Shown in pieces: positions 17,054 to 25,210 of a stretch of 64,000 nucleotides of DNA. The position numbers were made by a program, and so were the translations under genes. The notes under the pieces are model-generated. The model was not told where the DNA came from and searched no databases. It worked only from the letters and a program-made list of their open reading frames with translations. Source of the stretch: JACVRN01 sp963715565 (lineage in GTDB: Bacteria; Acidobacteriota; Blastocatellia; Pyrinomonadales; Pyrinomonadaceae). The first letter of the stretch is position 1. Each line of letters opens with the position of its first letter. Where the stretch lies: assembly GCA_963715565.1 (NCBI GenBank), contig OY970256.1, positions 3,472,001 through 3,536,000 on the forward strand. The letters run 5' to 3'.

Positions 17054-17428
17054 ATGGCTATTTATTGTCCCAGATGTAATGCGCAGAACGCAGACACGGC
17101 GCAGGTCTGCTATAGCTGCCAGGCTCCGCTGGCAAGCGGCGGCTACCAGCCGATGCAGCCTGCCTACGGCGGCGGCCCGCCCGCACAACAGATTCCGGGC
17201 GCGGAGAAGAAATTGATGGCGGGGCTCCTGGGTATCCTGTTAGGTGGATTTGGCGTGCACAAGTTCGTCCTCGGCTACACCACGGAGGGCGTCATTCAAA
17301 TCGTCCTCACCTTTATCACCTGCGGTATGGCAAGCGTCATCGGTCTTATCGAAGGGATTATCTACCTGACGAAATCCGACGAGGAGTTTGTCAGAACCTA
17401 CATTCAAAATAAGAAGGGCTGGTTTTAA
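17054..17428 (+). CDS. Zinc-ribbon plus TM2-domain membrane protein
   Basis: The start is taken at MAIYCPRCNAQN, ten bases after AGGAGC; an upstream ATG in frame adds a stretch unlike the family. The N-terminal zinc ribbon (CPRC...CYSC, residues about 5-21) is followed by a Gly/Pro-rich linker. Then comes a TM2 domain: KKLMAGLLGILLGGFGVHKF, LGYTTEGVIQIVLTFITCG and VIGLIEGIIYLTKSDEEF. The protein is small (about 124 residues) and inner-membrane. TM2 proteins have no settled biochemical function. It neighbours the CD225-like gene, another two-helix membrane protein. Confidence 0.87.
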   Translation: MAIYCPRCNAQNADTAQVCYSCQAPLASGGYQPMQPAYGGGPPAQQIPGAEKKLMAGLLGILLGGFGVHKFVLGYTTEGVIQIVLTFITCGMASVIGLIEGIIYLTKSDEEFVRTYIQNKKGWF

Positions 17429-17431
17429 GAG

Positions 17432-17510
17432 GAGCGCGCTTCCCGTACGCTTGAAGCCGCACGCTTTCAGGGGCAGCGCTGCTTCTGCGAAGCGCCGGGG
17501 CGCGCTCTTT
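17432..17510 (+). terminator. Probable terminator downstream of the TM2 gene
   Basis: GAGCGCGC (17432-17439) and GCGCGCTC (17500-17507) are perfect inverted arms around an internal GC-rich stem, followed by TTTCTG. The structure lies between the TM2 stop and the DUF1028 start. The long loop makes it less certain than a simple terminator. Confidence 0.4.
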
Positions 17511-17520
17511 CTGAAAGACC

Positions 17521-18582
17521 ATGCGCTCTCTGTCGATGAGACGAATGCTTGAAGTGTTAATCGTGGCGGCGATGGCCGCGAGCCTCTTTGCGTCCGTGCT
17601 CTGTAAAGCCACGGCGCAGGGCAACGCTTCACGAAGAACGGAGGCCGGACAAAGCGCCGGGCCGCTCCGGCCCGTTCATACTTTTTCGATTGTGGCGCGT
17701 GATCCGCAGACGGGCGAGTTGGGCGTAGCCGTGCAATCACACTGGTTCTCGGTCGGCGCGATTGTGCCCTGGGCCGAAGCCGGTGTCGGCGCAATCGCCA
17801 CGCAATCCTTTGTAGACCCTTCGTACGGCAAGCTCGGTCTTGATTTAATGCGCGCAGGCCGCAGCGCCCCCGATGCCCTGAAGGCTCTACTGGCCGGAGA
17901 CGAAGGGCGCGACGTGCGGCAGGTCGCGATGATTGACGCGCAGGGGCGTGTGGACGCATGGACCGGCCCGAAAGATATTCAAGCCGCCGGTCACATCGTC
18001 GGCGACAACTTTTCCGTGCAGGCTAATATGATGGCGAACGAGCGCGTATGGCCCGCGATGGCCGAAGCTTTTCGCCGCACGAAAGGCGACCTGGCCGACC
18101 GCATGATGGCCGCGCTCGATGCCGCGCAAGCCGCAGGCGGCGACATACGCGGTCGCCAGTCCGCTGCCCTCATCGTCGTCACAGGCAAGCCTACGGGCCG
18201 CGCATGGTCTGACCGCCTCTTCGACCTCCGCGTGGACGACAACCCGGAGCCCTTGAAAGAGCTACGACGTTTAATAACCCTCCAGCGCGCCTACAACCAC
18301 ATGAACGCGGGCGACCTCGCCGTCGAAAAGAAAGACAACGAAGCCGCGCTCCGTGAATACAGCGCAGCAGAAAAGCTAGTCCCCGACAACGCCGAAATGA
18401 TCTACTGGCACGCCGTCGCCCTCGTCAACATGAACCGCCTCGAAGAATCCCTCCCCCTCTTCCGCCGCGTCTTCCAGATGGACCCCAACTGGATGGAACT
18501 CACCCCCCGCCTCGTCAAATCGGGCTTGCTTCCAAACGATGCGAAATTGATTGAACGCATTCTTTCTGTCGGAGGAAAATAA
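17521..18582 (+). CDS. DUF1028 (Ntn-hydrolase-like) exported protein with C-terminal TPR-like region
   Basis: The N-terminus is a signal peptide (MRRMLEVLIVAAMAASLFAS), so the protein is likely exported; the start may be the first or second in-frame ATG (17521 or 17536). The core (about residues 52-245) matches DUF1028: HTFSIVARDPQTGELGVAVQS, AEAGVGAIATQSFVDPSYG, VGDNFSVQANMM and RGRQSAALIVV. DUF1028 proteins have an Ntn-hydrolase fold and are predicted hydrolases of uncertain substrate. Residues about 270-350 form a TPR-like tail (AYNHMNAGDLAVEKKDNEAA, YWHAVALVNMNRLEESLPLF), as often seen in the family. A probable terminator precedes it. Confidence 0.88.
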   Translation: MRSLSMRRMLEVLIVAAMAASLFASVLCKATAQGNASRRTEAGQSAGPLRPVHTFSIVARDPQTGELGVAVQSHWFSVGAIVPWAEAGVGAIATQSFVDPSYGKLGLDLMRAGRSAPDALKALLAGDEGRDVRQVAMIDAQGRVDAWTGPKDIQAAGHIVGDNFSVQANMMANERVWPAMAEAFRRTKGDLADRMMAALDAAQAAGGDIRGRQSAALIVVTGKPTGRAWSDRLFDLRVDDNPEPLKELRRLITLQRAYNHMNAGDLAVEKKDNEAALREYSAAEKLVPDNAEMIYWHAVALVNMNRLEESLPLFRRVFQMDPNWMELTPRLVKSGLLPNDAKLIERILSVGGK

Positions 18583-18606
18583 CTCGACGTATCGCGTCCG
18601 CGACGC

Positions 18607-18981
18607 TCACGCTCTTTTCCTAGCGCGGCTCGATGCTTTACCTGCTGTGCTCCTCTCAATAGCCGCGCTGATTAAATTGATCGGCTCATCTTCGACTTTA
18701 AGTTGCCCCTCCAACAATAGCCGGTACAACCTGAGTGCGGCTCCGTGCGCGCGGGAGTGAAGATAGATCAATTCAATAGCAGTCCCCAAAGCTTTTCTTG
18801 TCTGGTTAATACCCTGCAAGCCGCCGTCTATTGCCTGCCTGAAACTAACAAACAGCCTTGCCAAAACTTCAGGCGAGTGAGTATCACCCTTCAAAATCCC
18901 TTCAATGTCCGAGGCCAACTCTTCGCGGTCAAAGAGAAGTCTTGCATCATCGGGCGGACACTTATCTGCTGCACTCATCAC
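18607..18981 (-). CDS. Hypothetical small helical protein, divergent from an XRE regulator
   Basis: A 124-residue protein with no signal peptide, mostly helical (LFDREELASDIEGIL, VLARLFVSFRQAIDGG, ALGTAIELIYLHSRAHGAALRLYRLLLEG). ATG 18981 or the next ATG at 18978 could be the start. It is divergent from a small HTH protein across 121 bases that hold nested palindromes, so the two may form a regulated pair. It is convergent with the DUF1028 gene. I do not recognise the family. Confidence 0.65.
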   Translation of the reverse strand: MMSAADKCPPDDARLLFDREELASDIEGILKGDTHSPEVLARLFVSFRQAIDGGLQGINQTRKALGTAIELIYLHSRAHGAALRLYRLLLEGQLKVEDEPINLISAAIERSTAGKASSRARKRA

Positions 18982-19015
18982 ACCCTACTTTCCGGTGAGT
19001 CTAAAAGTTTTGTAG

Positions 19016-19096
19016 TGGTCATATGAAGACTATGGACTCTAAACCGCCAATAGTCAATAACAGTATCTATTGCCGATATGACCAATATGTTATAAC
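19016..19096. promoter_or_regulatory. Nested palindromes and -10 element in the divergent XRE promoter region
   Basis: TGGTCATAT (19016-19024) is a perfect inverse of ATATGACCA (19076-19084). Inside lie GACTAT (19028-19033) and ATAGTC (19050-19055). TATAAC (19091-19096) is a good -10 element whose expected start site falls on or next to the XRE ATG at 19103, so the XRE mRNA is probably leaderless. The best -35 match (TTGCCG) has a short 15-bp spacer. Confidence 0.5.
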
Positions 19097-19102
19097 CCGC
19101 TC

Positions 19103-19345
19103 ATGATAGAGGTAAAACTGAAGGAGCTACTTGAAGCTCGTGGACGGTCACGCTATTGGTTGGCACAGGAAACGGGGATTCAGTTCAAAACGCTGTCAAG
19201 AATTGAGCGCGCGGAATCTTCAAATCGCATCGAACTCAGAGTCCTCGATGAAATTTGCCGCGCACTGGAATGCCAGCCCGGCGATATTTTGGTCCGCGTA
19301 GATGACAGCAAGGCCGAAAGCAAACGCAAAGTGAAGGGAAGGTAA
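19103..19345 (+). CDS. Small XRE/Cro-type HTH regulator
   Basis: An 80-residue protein with a helix-turn-helix of the Cro/CI type: LKELLEARGRSRYWLAQETGIQFKTLSRIERAES, then LRVLDEICRALECQPGDILVRVD. It ends in a basic tail KAESKRKVKGR. It has no ribosome-binding site in the expected position, in keeping with a leaderless message. It probably represses its own promoter and the divergent gene at 18607-18981 through the nested palindromes. Confidence 0.88.
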   Translation: MIEVKLKELLEARGRSRYWLAQETGIQFKTLSRIERAESSNRIELRVLDEICRALECQPGDILVRVDDSKAESKRKVKGR

Positions 19346-19388
19346 GCCGAAGCCCTATCCCCTCAACTTTCCCTCTTTCCCTTTCATC

Positions 19389-19420
19389 ATCCTGTCTATC
19401 CTGTCCATCCCTGTTAATTC
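19389..19420. repeat. Copy of a 32-bp interspersed repeat
   Basis: These 32 bases are the exact reverse complement of 43040-43071, 23.6 kb away. The core words are CAGGGATGGACAGG and ATAGACAGGAT. Here the copy is single and not part of a hairpin. The rest of the gap 19346-19611 holds no feature that I can support. Confidence 0.8.
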
Positions 19421-19611
19421 CTTCTTACCGCAGGCGGTGCTGACTCTGCGATTCGTCCATACTGATTCGCTTCTGCTTTTTTGTTCCAAGCGACTCACCG
19501 GGCTTGCTTCTGTGAGGTTGCTTGAAATGCGTATCAAAAACTATACTTTGCCGCTCGGTTAAATTGAACGCATGTGATCGAGATTTCGACAGGGGTTTGG
19601 GCGGGGCGGAT

Positions 19612-20352
19612 TTGAACAGCAACAAGACTCTCATCATTATCCCAACCTACAACGAGCGCGAGAACGTCTCGTCACTGGTCGAGCAGATATTTGCTGTCGT
19701 GCCTGAAGCGCACGTCCTGCTGGTTGATGACCAGTCGCCGGACGGCACAGCCGATTACGCGGAAGAGTTGTTCGGCACGGGGGGACGGCTTTCGGTCCTG
19801 CGCCGCGAGGGGCCGCGCGGTTTGGGTTGCAGCTACGTGGACGGCTACAAGCGTGCGCTCGATCATGGTTACACGCGCGTCATTCAGATGGACGCGGATT
19901 TTTCTCACGACCCGAAGTACCTGCCGCTACTCATGTCGGCGGCGAACAAAGCCGACGTGGTCATAGGCTCGCGTTACTGCGCGGGCGGCGGCTTAAGCGA
20001 CTGGCCCCTGCATCGCAGGCTCTTGAGCCGCTTCGCAAACTTTTACGTGCGCGCCATCACGGGCCTGGCCGTAGAGGATTCGACGAGCGGGTTTCGCTGC
20101 TTTAGCCGCTACGCCATAGAGCGCATTATCGCCAACCAGATTGTCTCCGAGGGCTACGCCTTTCAGGTCGAAGTGGCGTATCGCGCGCACGAGGCGGATT
20201 TGAAGATCGTAGAAGTGCCGATTGTCTTCACGGACCGCCGCGAAGGGAAATCAAAAATCTCGCGCGCCGTGATCTGGGAATCCGCGCTCCTGCCGTGGCG
20301 GCTCAGATTCACACACGAGCCCGAGCCCAACGAGTGCTCGCTGCAAGATTGA
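19612..20352 (+). CDS. GT2 glycosyltransferase, polyprenol-phosphate mannosyltransferase type
   Basis: The conserved part begins LNSNKTLIIIPTYNERENVSSLV, and TTG 19612 after GGGGCGGA is a likely start; an upstream ATG at 19522 would add 30 residues of no family likeness. The GT-A fold motifs are VLLVDDQSPDGTAD, REGPRGLGCSYVDGYKRAL, MDADFSHDP (DxD) and IGSRYCAGGG. The end VPIVFTDRREGKSKIS is typical of dolichol/polyprenol-phosphate mannose synthases. It lacks the C-terminal membrane domain of longer relatives. It likely charges a polyprenyl phosphate with a sugar at the cytoplasmic face, a donor for membrane transferases such as the GT39-type protein at 9403-11382. Confidence 0.88.
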   Translation: MNSNKTLIIIPTYNERENVSSLVEQIFAVVPEAHVLLVDDQSPDGTADYAEELFGTGGRLSVLRREGPRGLGCSYVDGYKRALDHGYTRVIQMDADFSHDPKYLPLLMSAANKADVVIGSRYCAGGGLSDWPLHRRLLSRFANFYVRAITGLAVEDSTSGFRCFSRYAIERIIANQIVSEGYAFQVEVAYRAHEADLKIVEVPIVFTDRREGKSKISRAVIWESALLPWRLRFTHEPEPNECSLQD

Positions 20353-20391
20353 TGACGGTCAGCAGATGAAGCCCCTGACGGGGCTAATGCT

Positions 20392-21228
20392 TTATTTCTG
20401 CGCGGTGATGATGACGTTCCAGCCGACTGTGCGGCGGAGTTTGAGGAAGAGGCTTTCGGGAATGCTTTTGAGGAAGCGCAGCTCGGGCCGCGTCATCTGC
20501 TCGATTTCGGTTTTGACCTCGCGGAACATCCTGAACAGCTCGTGCGCTTCTCGACGGCTATAAACTTTGACGAGCGGGCGTGAATCGTGCTCGGAATATT
20601 CGACCCAGCGGCTTAAGACATCCTTCATCGAATGGCCGCGCAAAAATTCTCCGCCGAGCACGCCGCGCCTGAGGAACAGCTCACCCCAGTAGCCCAGAGA
20701 GTTGCGATGATAGAGCATCACCTTGGCCGTTCCACCGGGACGCAACACGCGATGAACTTCGCGTATAGCCCCGGCTGTATCCGGCGTGTGATGCAGCACG
20801 CCGTTTGAATAGACTACATCAAAGCTCTCGTCCGCGAAGGGCAGGCGCTCGCCGTCGGTGATGAGAAAATCTCCGGGCATGTCGTAAAGGCGAAAGCGAT
20901 GGCGCGTAATCTCAACGGAGCGCGGCGTGAGGTCTACACCCGTGCAGCGTGCGCCGCCGCGCGCAAACTGCAAGAGGTCCGTCCCCATTCCGCAGCCTAT
21001 CTCAAGAAGACGCGCGCCGCGAAACTCATTAAAGCCCATCACGTCCGCCATCCACGGCGCGTATTCTTCGTAGCGGTGGCGCTCTACGCGGTCGAAAAAC
21101 TCGCGCGAGCCAAACTCCTCTTCGCGCGCGTAGACGTGGCCGCAGGGGTCCTGCCCCCACTGGTCTCGCGCTCTCTGCTTCTCGTCCTGTAGACGCGCGC
21201 CCGTCGTTTGTGTTCCCTGTCCGTTCAT
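20392..21228 (-). CDS. Class I SAM-dependent methyltransferase
   Basis: The start is set at MNGQGTQ; a longer reading would overlap the upstream GT4 gene. The Rossmann-type motifs are ARLLEIGCGMGTDLLQFARGG (SAM loop), GVDLTPRSVEI, FDVVYSNGVLHHTPD and REVHRVLRPGGTAKVML, the methyltransferase type 11 pattern. It is the last gene of a leftward run of glycan genes, five bases after the GT4 gene, and probably methylates a sugar or lipid-linked intermediate. The substrate cannot be read from the sequence. Confidence 0.85.
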   Translation of the reverse strand: MNGQGTQTTGARLQDEKQRARDQWGQDPCGHVYAREEEFGSREFFDRVERHRYEEYAPWMADVMGFNEFRGARLLEIGCGMGTDLLQFARGGARCTGVDLTPRSVEITRHRFRLYDMPGDFLITDGERLPFADESFDVVYSNGVLHHTPDTAGAIREVHRVLRPGGTAKVMLYHRNSLGYWGELFLRRGVLGGEFLRGHSMKDVLSRWVEYSEHDSRPLVKVYSRREAHELFRMFREVKTEIEQMTRPELRFLKSIPESLFLKLRRTVGWNVIITAQK

Positions 21229-21233
21229 CTTCT

Positions 21234-22874
21234 TTATTCTAACAGCGCGCGGTAAGCCTGCAAGACCCGCGCGGCGTTGTGCGCCCATGTATGAGACTGA
21301 AGCGCTTCCCGTCTGGCATTCTCACCCAACCGCTCGCGCAATGCTTCATCGCTCGCGAGCCGCAGGATAGCCGTGCTCAATTCGTCAACATCACCCGGCT
21401 CAACTAAGAGAGCTGTCTTTTCATCTTCGAGCACTTCGCCTATCTGCCCCAAGCGGCTCGCGACAATTCCCTTGCCCATCGCCATGTACTCGAACAGCTT
21501 GGTCGGCGAGCCGAAGAAAGGCGTAGAGCCTGCGAGCGGCACATGAGGCGAAACCAGTATGTCGCAGGCATCCAGCATCTGCGGGATGCGCTCGTGCTCT
21601 ACGACCCCTGTAAAAATAACGCGCCCACCGGCTCCGCCCTCACGCACAATGCGCAACACCTCTTCATGTAGCTTGCCCGTGCCGACGAGCATGAATCGAA
21701 CGCGCGCCGTTTCCGGAATCAGAGTAATAGCACGCGCCAGCTCAAGCACGCCGTGCCACGGCCCGAACGTGCCTACAAAACCGACGAGCTTTTCATCATC
21801 CGCGATGCCAAGCTCCTGACGCACCGCTGCGCCCCCTACACGGGGACGAAATTTTTCAGCGTCAACGCCGTTTGGATTGACCACGATCTTTTCATCATCA
21901 ACCCCGGCCTGCAAGAGATTCTCGCGCTCGACTTCGGAGACGACGAAAATCCGCGTCGCTGCTTTTAGATTCAGACGCTCGAAACGTTCCAGCAAGGGAA
22001 ACATCCCCGCGGCATCCCAGTGACGCCCGACCCACACCTCCGAGCCGTTGTATTCCAGAAACAGCGGACGCTCTGTCAGCAAGCTCGCTTCTATCCCGGC
22101 CCATGTAAAACGGCTGTAGCGCTGGTAAATAAAATCCGGCGGCTCGCTTTCAATCAAGCGCCGCGCCTCTCTTGTAAAGACCAGATTATTGTAGAGGTCA
22201 AAGGCCGCGCGCGTCGCGCCCAGGGGCACGGGCTCTATGATGGTCAGAGGGGTTTTCGTTTTATCCAGACCGGCGATGGGGTCGTTGCTGATGAGATGAA
22301 TTTTCGCGCCCTCGGCGGTGGCCGCGTTGATAAAGCCGTTGATGTGGGAGGATGCACCGCCCGGCGTCGTGCCCGCTCCCGGCGTCGCGCGCAGGTAAGC
22401 AATGCGCGGCTGCGCTAAATCAGATTCCGCGAGCGAGCTTTTCATCATCTTTCCTTCACGCAAACTTCGTTCGACCGCGCGCTCAAGCTTTCGTAAACGC
22501 GACCACGAGCGCGCGATAGCCCGAGCGCTTCCACCTGCTTCGTGCGTCATGCGCGCCGGCATGTTCAGGAGCACGCGCCGGCGCGTCTCTTCTCTCACCA
22601 CGCCTTCCGTGTCCACCAGCATGATGCGCTTTGCCCCTGCGAGCGCGCCGAAGAGCATGAGGGCATTCTGCCCGCGCTGCCATTGCAAACGGTCGGTATA
22701 GATGACAAAGACATCGGGGCGCAGGCGGCGCAACGCACGCAGGCGCGCAAGCGCGGGAGCGCTTTCCACTTCGGCGCGCGCTAAGCTCTCGATTTCGGCA
22801 TCCGGAAAGCGCAGGCGCAACTTCTCAAGCGCGCGCACGGGGTCGCCGCTCAGGACCAGCAGGACAACTCTCAT
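21234..22874 (-). CDS. GT4-family glycosyltransferase with extra N-terminal region
   Basis: A 546-residue protein. The first 150 residues form an additional domain (MRVVLLVLSGDPVRALEKLR, PDVFVIYTDRL) before a regular GT-B enzyme. The GT4 half shows PGGASSHINGFI, FLEYNGSEVWVGRHW, VNPNGVDAEKFRP, LVGFVGTFGPWHGV, VSPHVPLAGSTPFFGSPTKLFEYMAMGKGIVAS and GEVLEDEKTALLV, the usual nucleotide-sugar-binding EX7E-type region. It retains the donor sugar configuration in products of this family. Its ATG overlaps the stop of the preceding methyltransferase gene by four bases, so they are translationally coupled. Confidence 0.9.
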   Translation of the reverse strand: MRVVLLVLSGDPVRALEKLRLRFPDAEIESLARAEVESAPALARLRALRRLRPDVFVIYTDRLQWQRGQNALMLFGALAGAKRIMLVDTEGVVREETRRRVLLNMPARMTHEAGGSARAIARSWSRLRKLERAVERSLREGKMMKSSLAESDLAQPRIAYLRATPGAGTTPGGASSHINGFINAATAEGAKIHLISNDPIAGLDKTKTPLTIIEPVPLGATRAAFDLYNNLVFTREARRLIESEPPDFIYQRYSRFTWAGIEASLLTERPLFLEYNGSEVWVGRHWDAAGMFPLLERFERLNLKAATRIFVVSEVERENLLQAGVDDEKIVVNPNGVDAEKFRPRVGGAAVRQELGIADDEKLVGFVGTFGPWHGVLELARAITLIPETARVRFMLVGTGKLHEEVLRIVREGGAGGRVIFTGVVEHERIPQMLDACDILVSPHVPLAGSTPFFGSPTKLFEYMAMGKGIVASRLGQIGEVLEDEKTALLVEPGDVDELSTAILRLASDEALRERLGENARREALQSHTWAHNAARVLQAYRALLE

Positions 22875-23671
22875 ACACCGTCACCGACCGCATCGCTCTG
22901 GCCTTCCGGCGCGCGCCGCAGGGCGAAATACCACGCGCTTGCAAACTGAGGGGGCAAGCGGTTCGTGATGCGCGCGTTCCAGTCTATCAAGCGCGTGGAG
23001 CGCGCCACGACGTGGCCGACAATCGGCCCCGCAAGCAAACTGCCAGCGCCCTCTTTGAAAGGGACTAGACCGTGCGCTCGGAATAAACGCTTGAGACGTG
23101 AGCGCGTAAAAAACTGTACGTGCCCGCTCTCGTGGTTATCCGTAGAGCCGAGCGGTTCGCTCTTGTGACGCGCGAGCTTATCAACGACTCTTTGCAGGCG
23201 CAGCTTGCGAAACATCCACGAGTCAATCTCGAACTCGCCATAGCCGTTCGGAACCGTCACAATCATGATGCCGTTCTGTTCCATCAATCGCGCGCTCGCG
23301 GCCAGCAATCCTTCGGGCCGCTTCATGTGTTCCAGCACCTCCGAAAGAATCACCACGTCGAACGGCTGCGAGAAAGGTAAATCTTCCACGCGCCCGCAGA
23401 TGAACTCTACATTTGCGGCGTCTTCGGCCAACTGCTTCGCGTGCTCTATGGAGCGCGCGTCCGTGTCTATGCCCGTCAAATAAATTTCCGCCGCGCCGCG
23501 CGCGAGCGGCAGGGCCAGTTGCGAGCCGTTGCCGCACCCGACATCCAACACGCGCAAGCGACGCGCTTCCGCTCTCGGGAAAGCATCGCGCATCGCCTCG
23601 CGCACAAAGCGCAGGCGCTTGGCATAACCCCACAGGTCTTCACGCTCCGGCGCGTACAGCTCTGCGCTCAT
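22871..23671 (-). CDS. Class I SAM-dependent methyltransferase
   Basis: A 266-residue protein with LRVLDVGCGNGSQLALPLARG, GIDTDARSIEHAKQL, DVVILSEVLEHMKRPEGLL and NGIMIVTVPNGYGEFEID. These are the motifs of a UbiE/type-11-like methyltransferase. The segment ESGHVQFFTRSRLKRLFRAHGL is common in glycan-cluster methyltransferases. It overlaps the flippase gene before it and the GT4 gene after it by four bases each, so it is part of a tight operon. The acceptor is unknown; a lipid-linked or free sugar is likely. Confidence 0.87.
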   Translation of the reverse strand: MSAELYAPEREDLWGYAKRLRFVREAMRDAFPRAEARRLRVLDVGCGNGSQLALPLARGAAEIYLTGIDTDARSIEHAKQLAEDAANVEFICGRVEDLPFSQPFDVVILSEVLEHMKRPEGLLAASARLMEQNGIMIVTVPNGYGEFEIDSWMFRKLRLQRVVDKLARHKSEPLGSTDNHESGHVQFFTRSRLKRLFRAHGLVPFKEGAGSLLAGPIVGHVVARSTRLIDWNARITNRLPPQFASAWYFALRRAPEGQSDAVGDGV

Positions 23672-25131
23672 GCCTCTTGCCTCGCACGGACTCTAGCGCC
23701 GCGCCCCATTCTCAACAGCTCGCGCAACTCCTCACCCCTGAGCACAAAGGCGTGCGCGAAGTGGTTTCCCGTCCGCCGGAAAAAGTAGATGCTGACGAGA
23801 AAGAAAATCATCGTGTAACTAATGGTCGAAGAGATGGCAGCGCCGCGCGCGCCGTAAAGCGGAATCAGGCTGAGATTGAGCGCGAGGTTGACAATCAACG
23901 TCATCACCCAGAAGGCCGGAATCAATCGCGGCACGCCGAGGCTATTAAAATACTGCACGAGCACTGCCTGAAGCGCCATCAGAAAAATCCCCGGCAGTAG
24001 AATCAGAAGCTGTATGGGCGCATCCCGAAAGGCCACGCCGTAGACAAAGGGCAAAGCAAAACCTGCGGGCGCTGCGGCCAGACAGAGGAGCAGCATGATG
24101 AAAGTCGTGTGGCGCGTGACGCGCATGGTGAACTCGCCCGACGAGTCGGCGCTGGAAACGATGCGCGGGAAAACGAGCGTCGCCACCACGGCGGGCAGGA
24201 GCATGATAAGGCTCGCGACTTGAGCCGCGACCGCGTACACGCCCGCTTCCGTCGCGCCGCGAAAATGATTAACCAGCAAGAGGTCCGCGCGGACGATGAG
24301 CAGCATCGAGACGACCGAGACGTGAAATTTCAGACCGTAGCGCACGGAGCTTTTGAACAGCTCTGCATCCGGTCGAAATCGTCCTCGCTCCTTCTGCCCT
24401 GCTACAACCCTGTGGATTGTGAAGGCGACCAGCGCGCAGACAACGACGCTCGCCGCCGTGTTGAAAGAGACGAGCACCTGTAGCTCTCTGCCCATGAGCA
24501 CGAGCAGGACTATCGTTCCCAGGGCGACGATTACTTGCGCGAGCGACTCAAGCAGGTTGAATTGAATGAGACGCTCCGCGCCGAGCAGCGCGTTTAATCC
24601 CAGAAGCGTGGCAAGCTGAAAAGGAATCGAGACGGCGACGATTGTGATCAACGTCAAAGGAATGTTGCCGAAAATTTCCGGGCGCACGCGCGCAAGCATG
24701 ATGAGCGCTAGAGCGAGCGTTGTGCCCGTGACGAGAGCAAAGCACAAAGCATTCGTCCACGCGGGCGCTAAGCGGCGGCGGTCCTGCGCTATGAAATAGG
24801 TCATGGCTGAAGGCAGGCCGAAGGAACCCAGTTGCAGCGCCACGGCGACCGCGACGTTCAAAACCGCGAGCGTGCCCAACCCCTGCGCTCCGAGCCAGCG
24901 CGCCACGACGATGCTGATGGAAAGATTGCCCGCCAGCATGACCAGCCGCGCGCCCACAGTCCACGCAACGCTCGTCGCGAAGCGGCCCTTCGGTGAAGAC
25001 GCTGCGGCGGGACGCGTAGACGCGGAGTCGAGACGCGGCGACGCGGCGACGCGGCGACGCGGGGAATCGTTCGCGCTTCTCGTTGTCGTCTTATCTTCCT
25101 GCTGCTTCAATACAACTTTCCGTTTAATCAA
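23668..25131 (-). CDS. Polysaccharide flippase (Wzx/MATE-like, MOP superfamily)
   Basis: A 487-residue polytopic membrane protein. From residue about 50 on it has some twelve hydrophobic segments beginning SVAWTVGARLVMLAGNLSIS, with VVARWLGAQGLGTLAVLNVAVAVALQLGSFGLPSAMTYFIA typical of polysaccharide exporters. It probably moves lipid-linked oligosaccharide across the cytoplasmic membrane. The hydrophilic N-terminus (RRRVAASPRLDSASTRPAAASS) is encoded by a short-period GC-rich repeat (ACGCGGCG units) and is unlikely to be conserved. It overlaps the following methyltransferase gene by four bases. Confidence 0.87.
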   Translation of the reverse strand: MIKRKVVLKQQEDKTTTRSANDSPRRRVAASPRLDSASTRPAAASSPKGRFATSVAWTVGARLVMLAGNLSISIVVARWLGAQGLGTLAVLNVAVAVALQLGSFGLPSAMTYFIAQDRRRLAPAWTNALCFALVTGTTLALALIMLARVRPEIFGNIPLTLITIVAVSIPFQLATLLGLNALLGAERLIQFNLLESLAQVIVALGTIVLLVLMGRELQVLVSFNTAASVVVCALVAFTIHRVVAGQKERGRFRPDAELFKSSVRYGLKFHVSVVSMLLIVRADLLLVNHFRGATEAGVYAVAAQVASLIMLLPAVVATLVFPRIVSSADSSGEFTMRVTRHTTFIMLLLCLAAAPAGFALPFVYGVAFRDAPIQLLILLPGIFLMALQAVLVQYFNSLGVPRLIPAFWVMTLIVNLALNLSLIPLYGARGAAISSTISYTMIFFLVSIYFFRRTGNHFAHAFVLRGEELRELLRMGRGARVRARQEA

Positions 25132-25210
25132 CCCACGCCTTCGGTCGCTCTGTGCGCCGCGTCTCCCCTTCTCCGCGTCGCCGCGTCCCTCTTTCCGCGT
25201 CCACGCGTCT
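25013..25210. repeat. GC-rich short-period repeat across the flippase 5' end
   Basis: Four tandem units of ACGCGGCG type (about 25033-25065) lie inside the flippase N-terminal coding sequence. Partly complementary words (CGCGTCGCCGCGTCC) lie in the gap before asnB (about 25160-25205). It resembles the larger GC-rich hairpin at 29308-29503 but the arms are imperfect and the period is eight bases. Confidence 0.5.
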
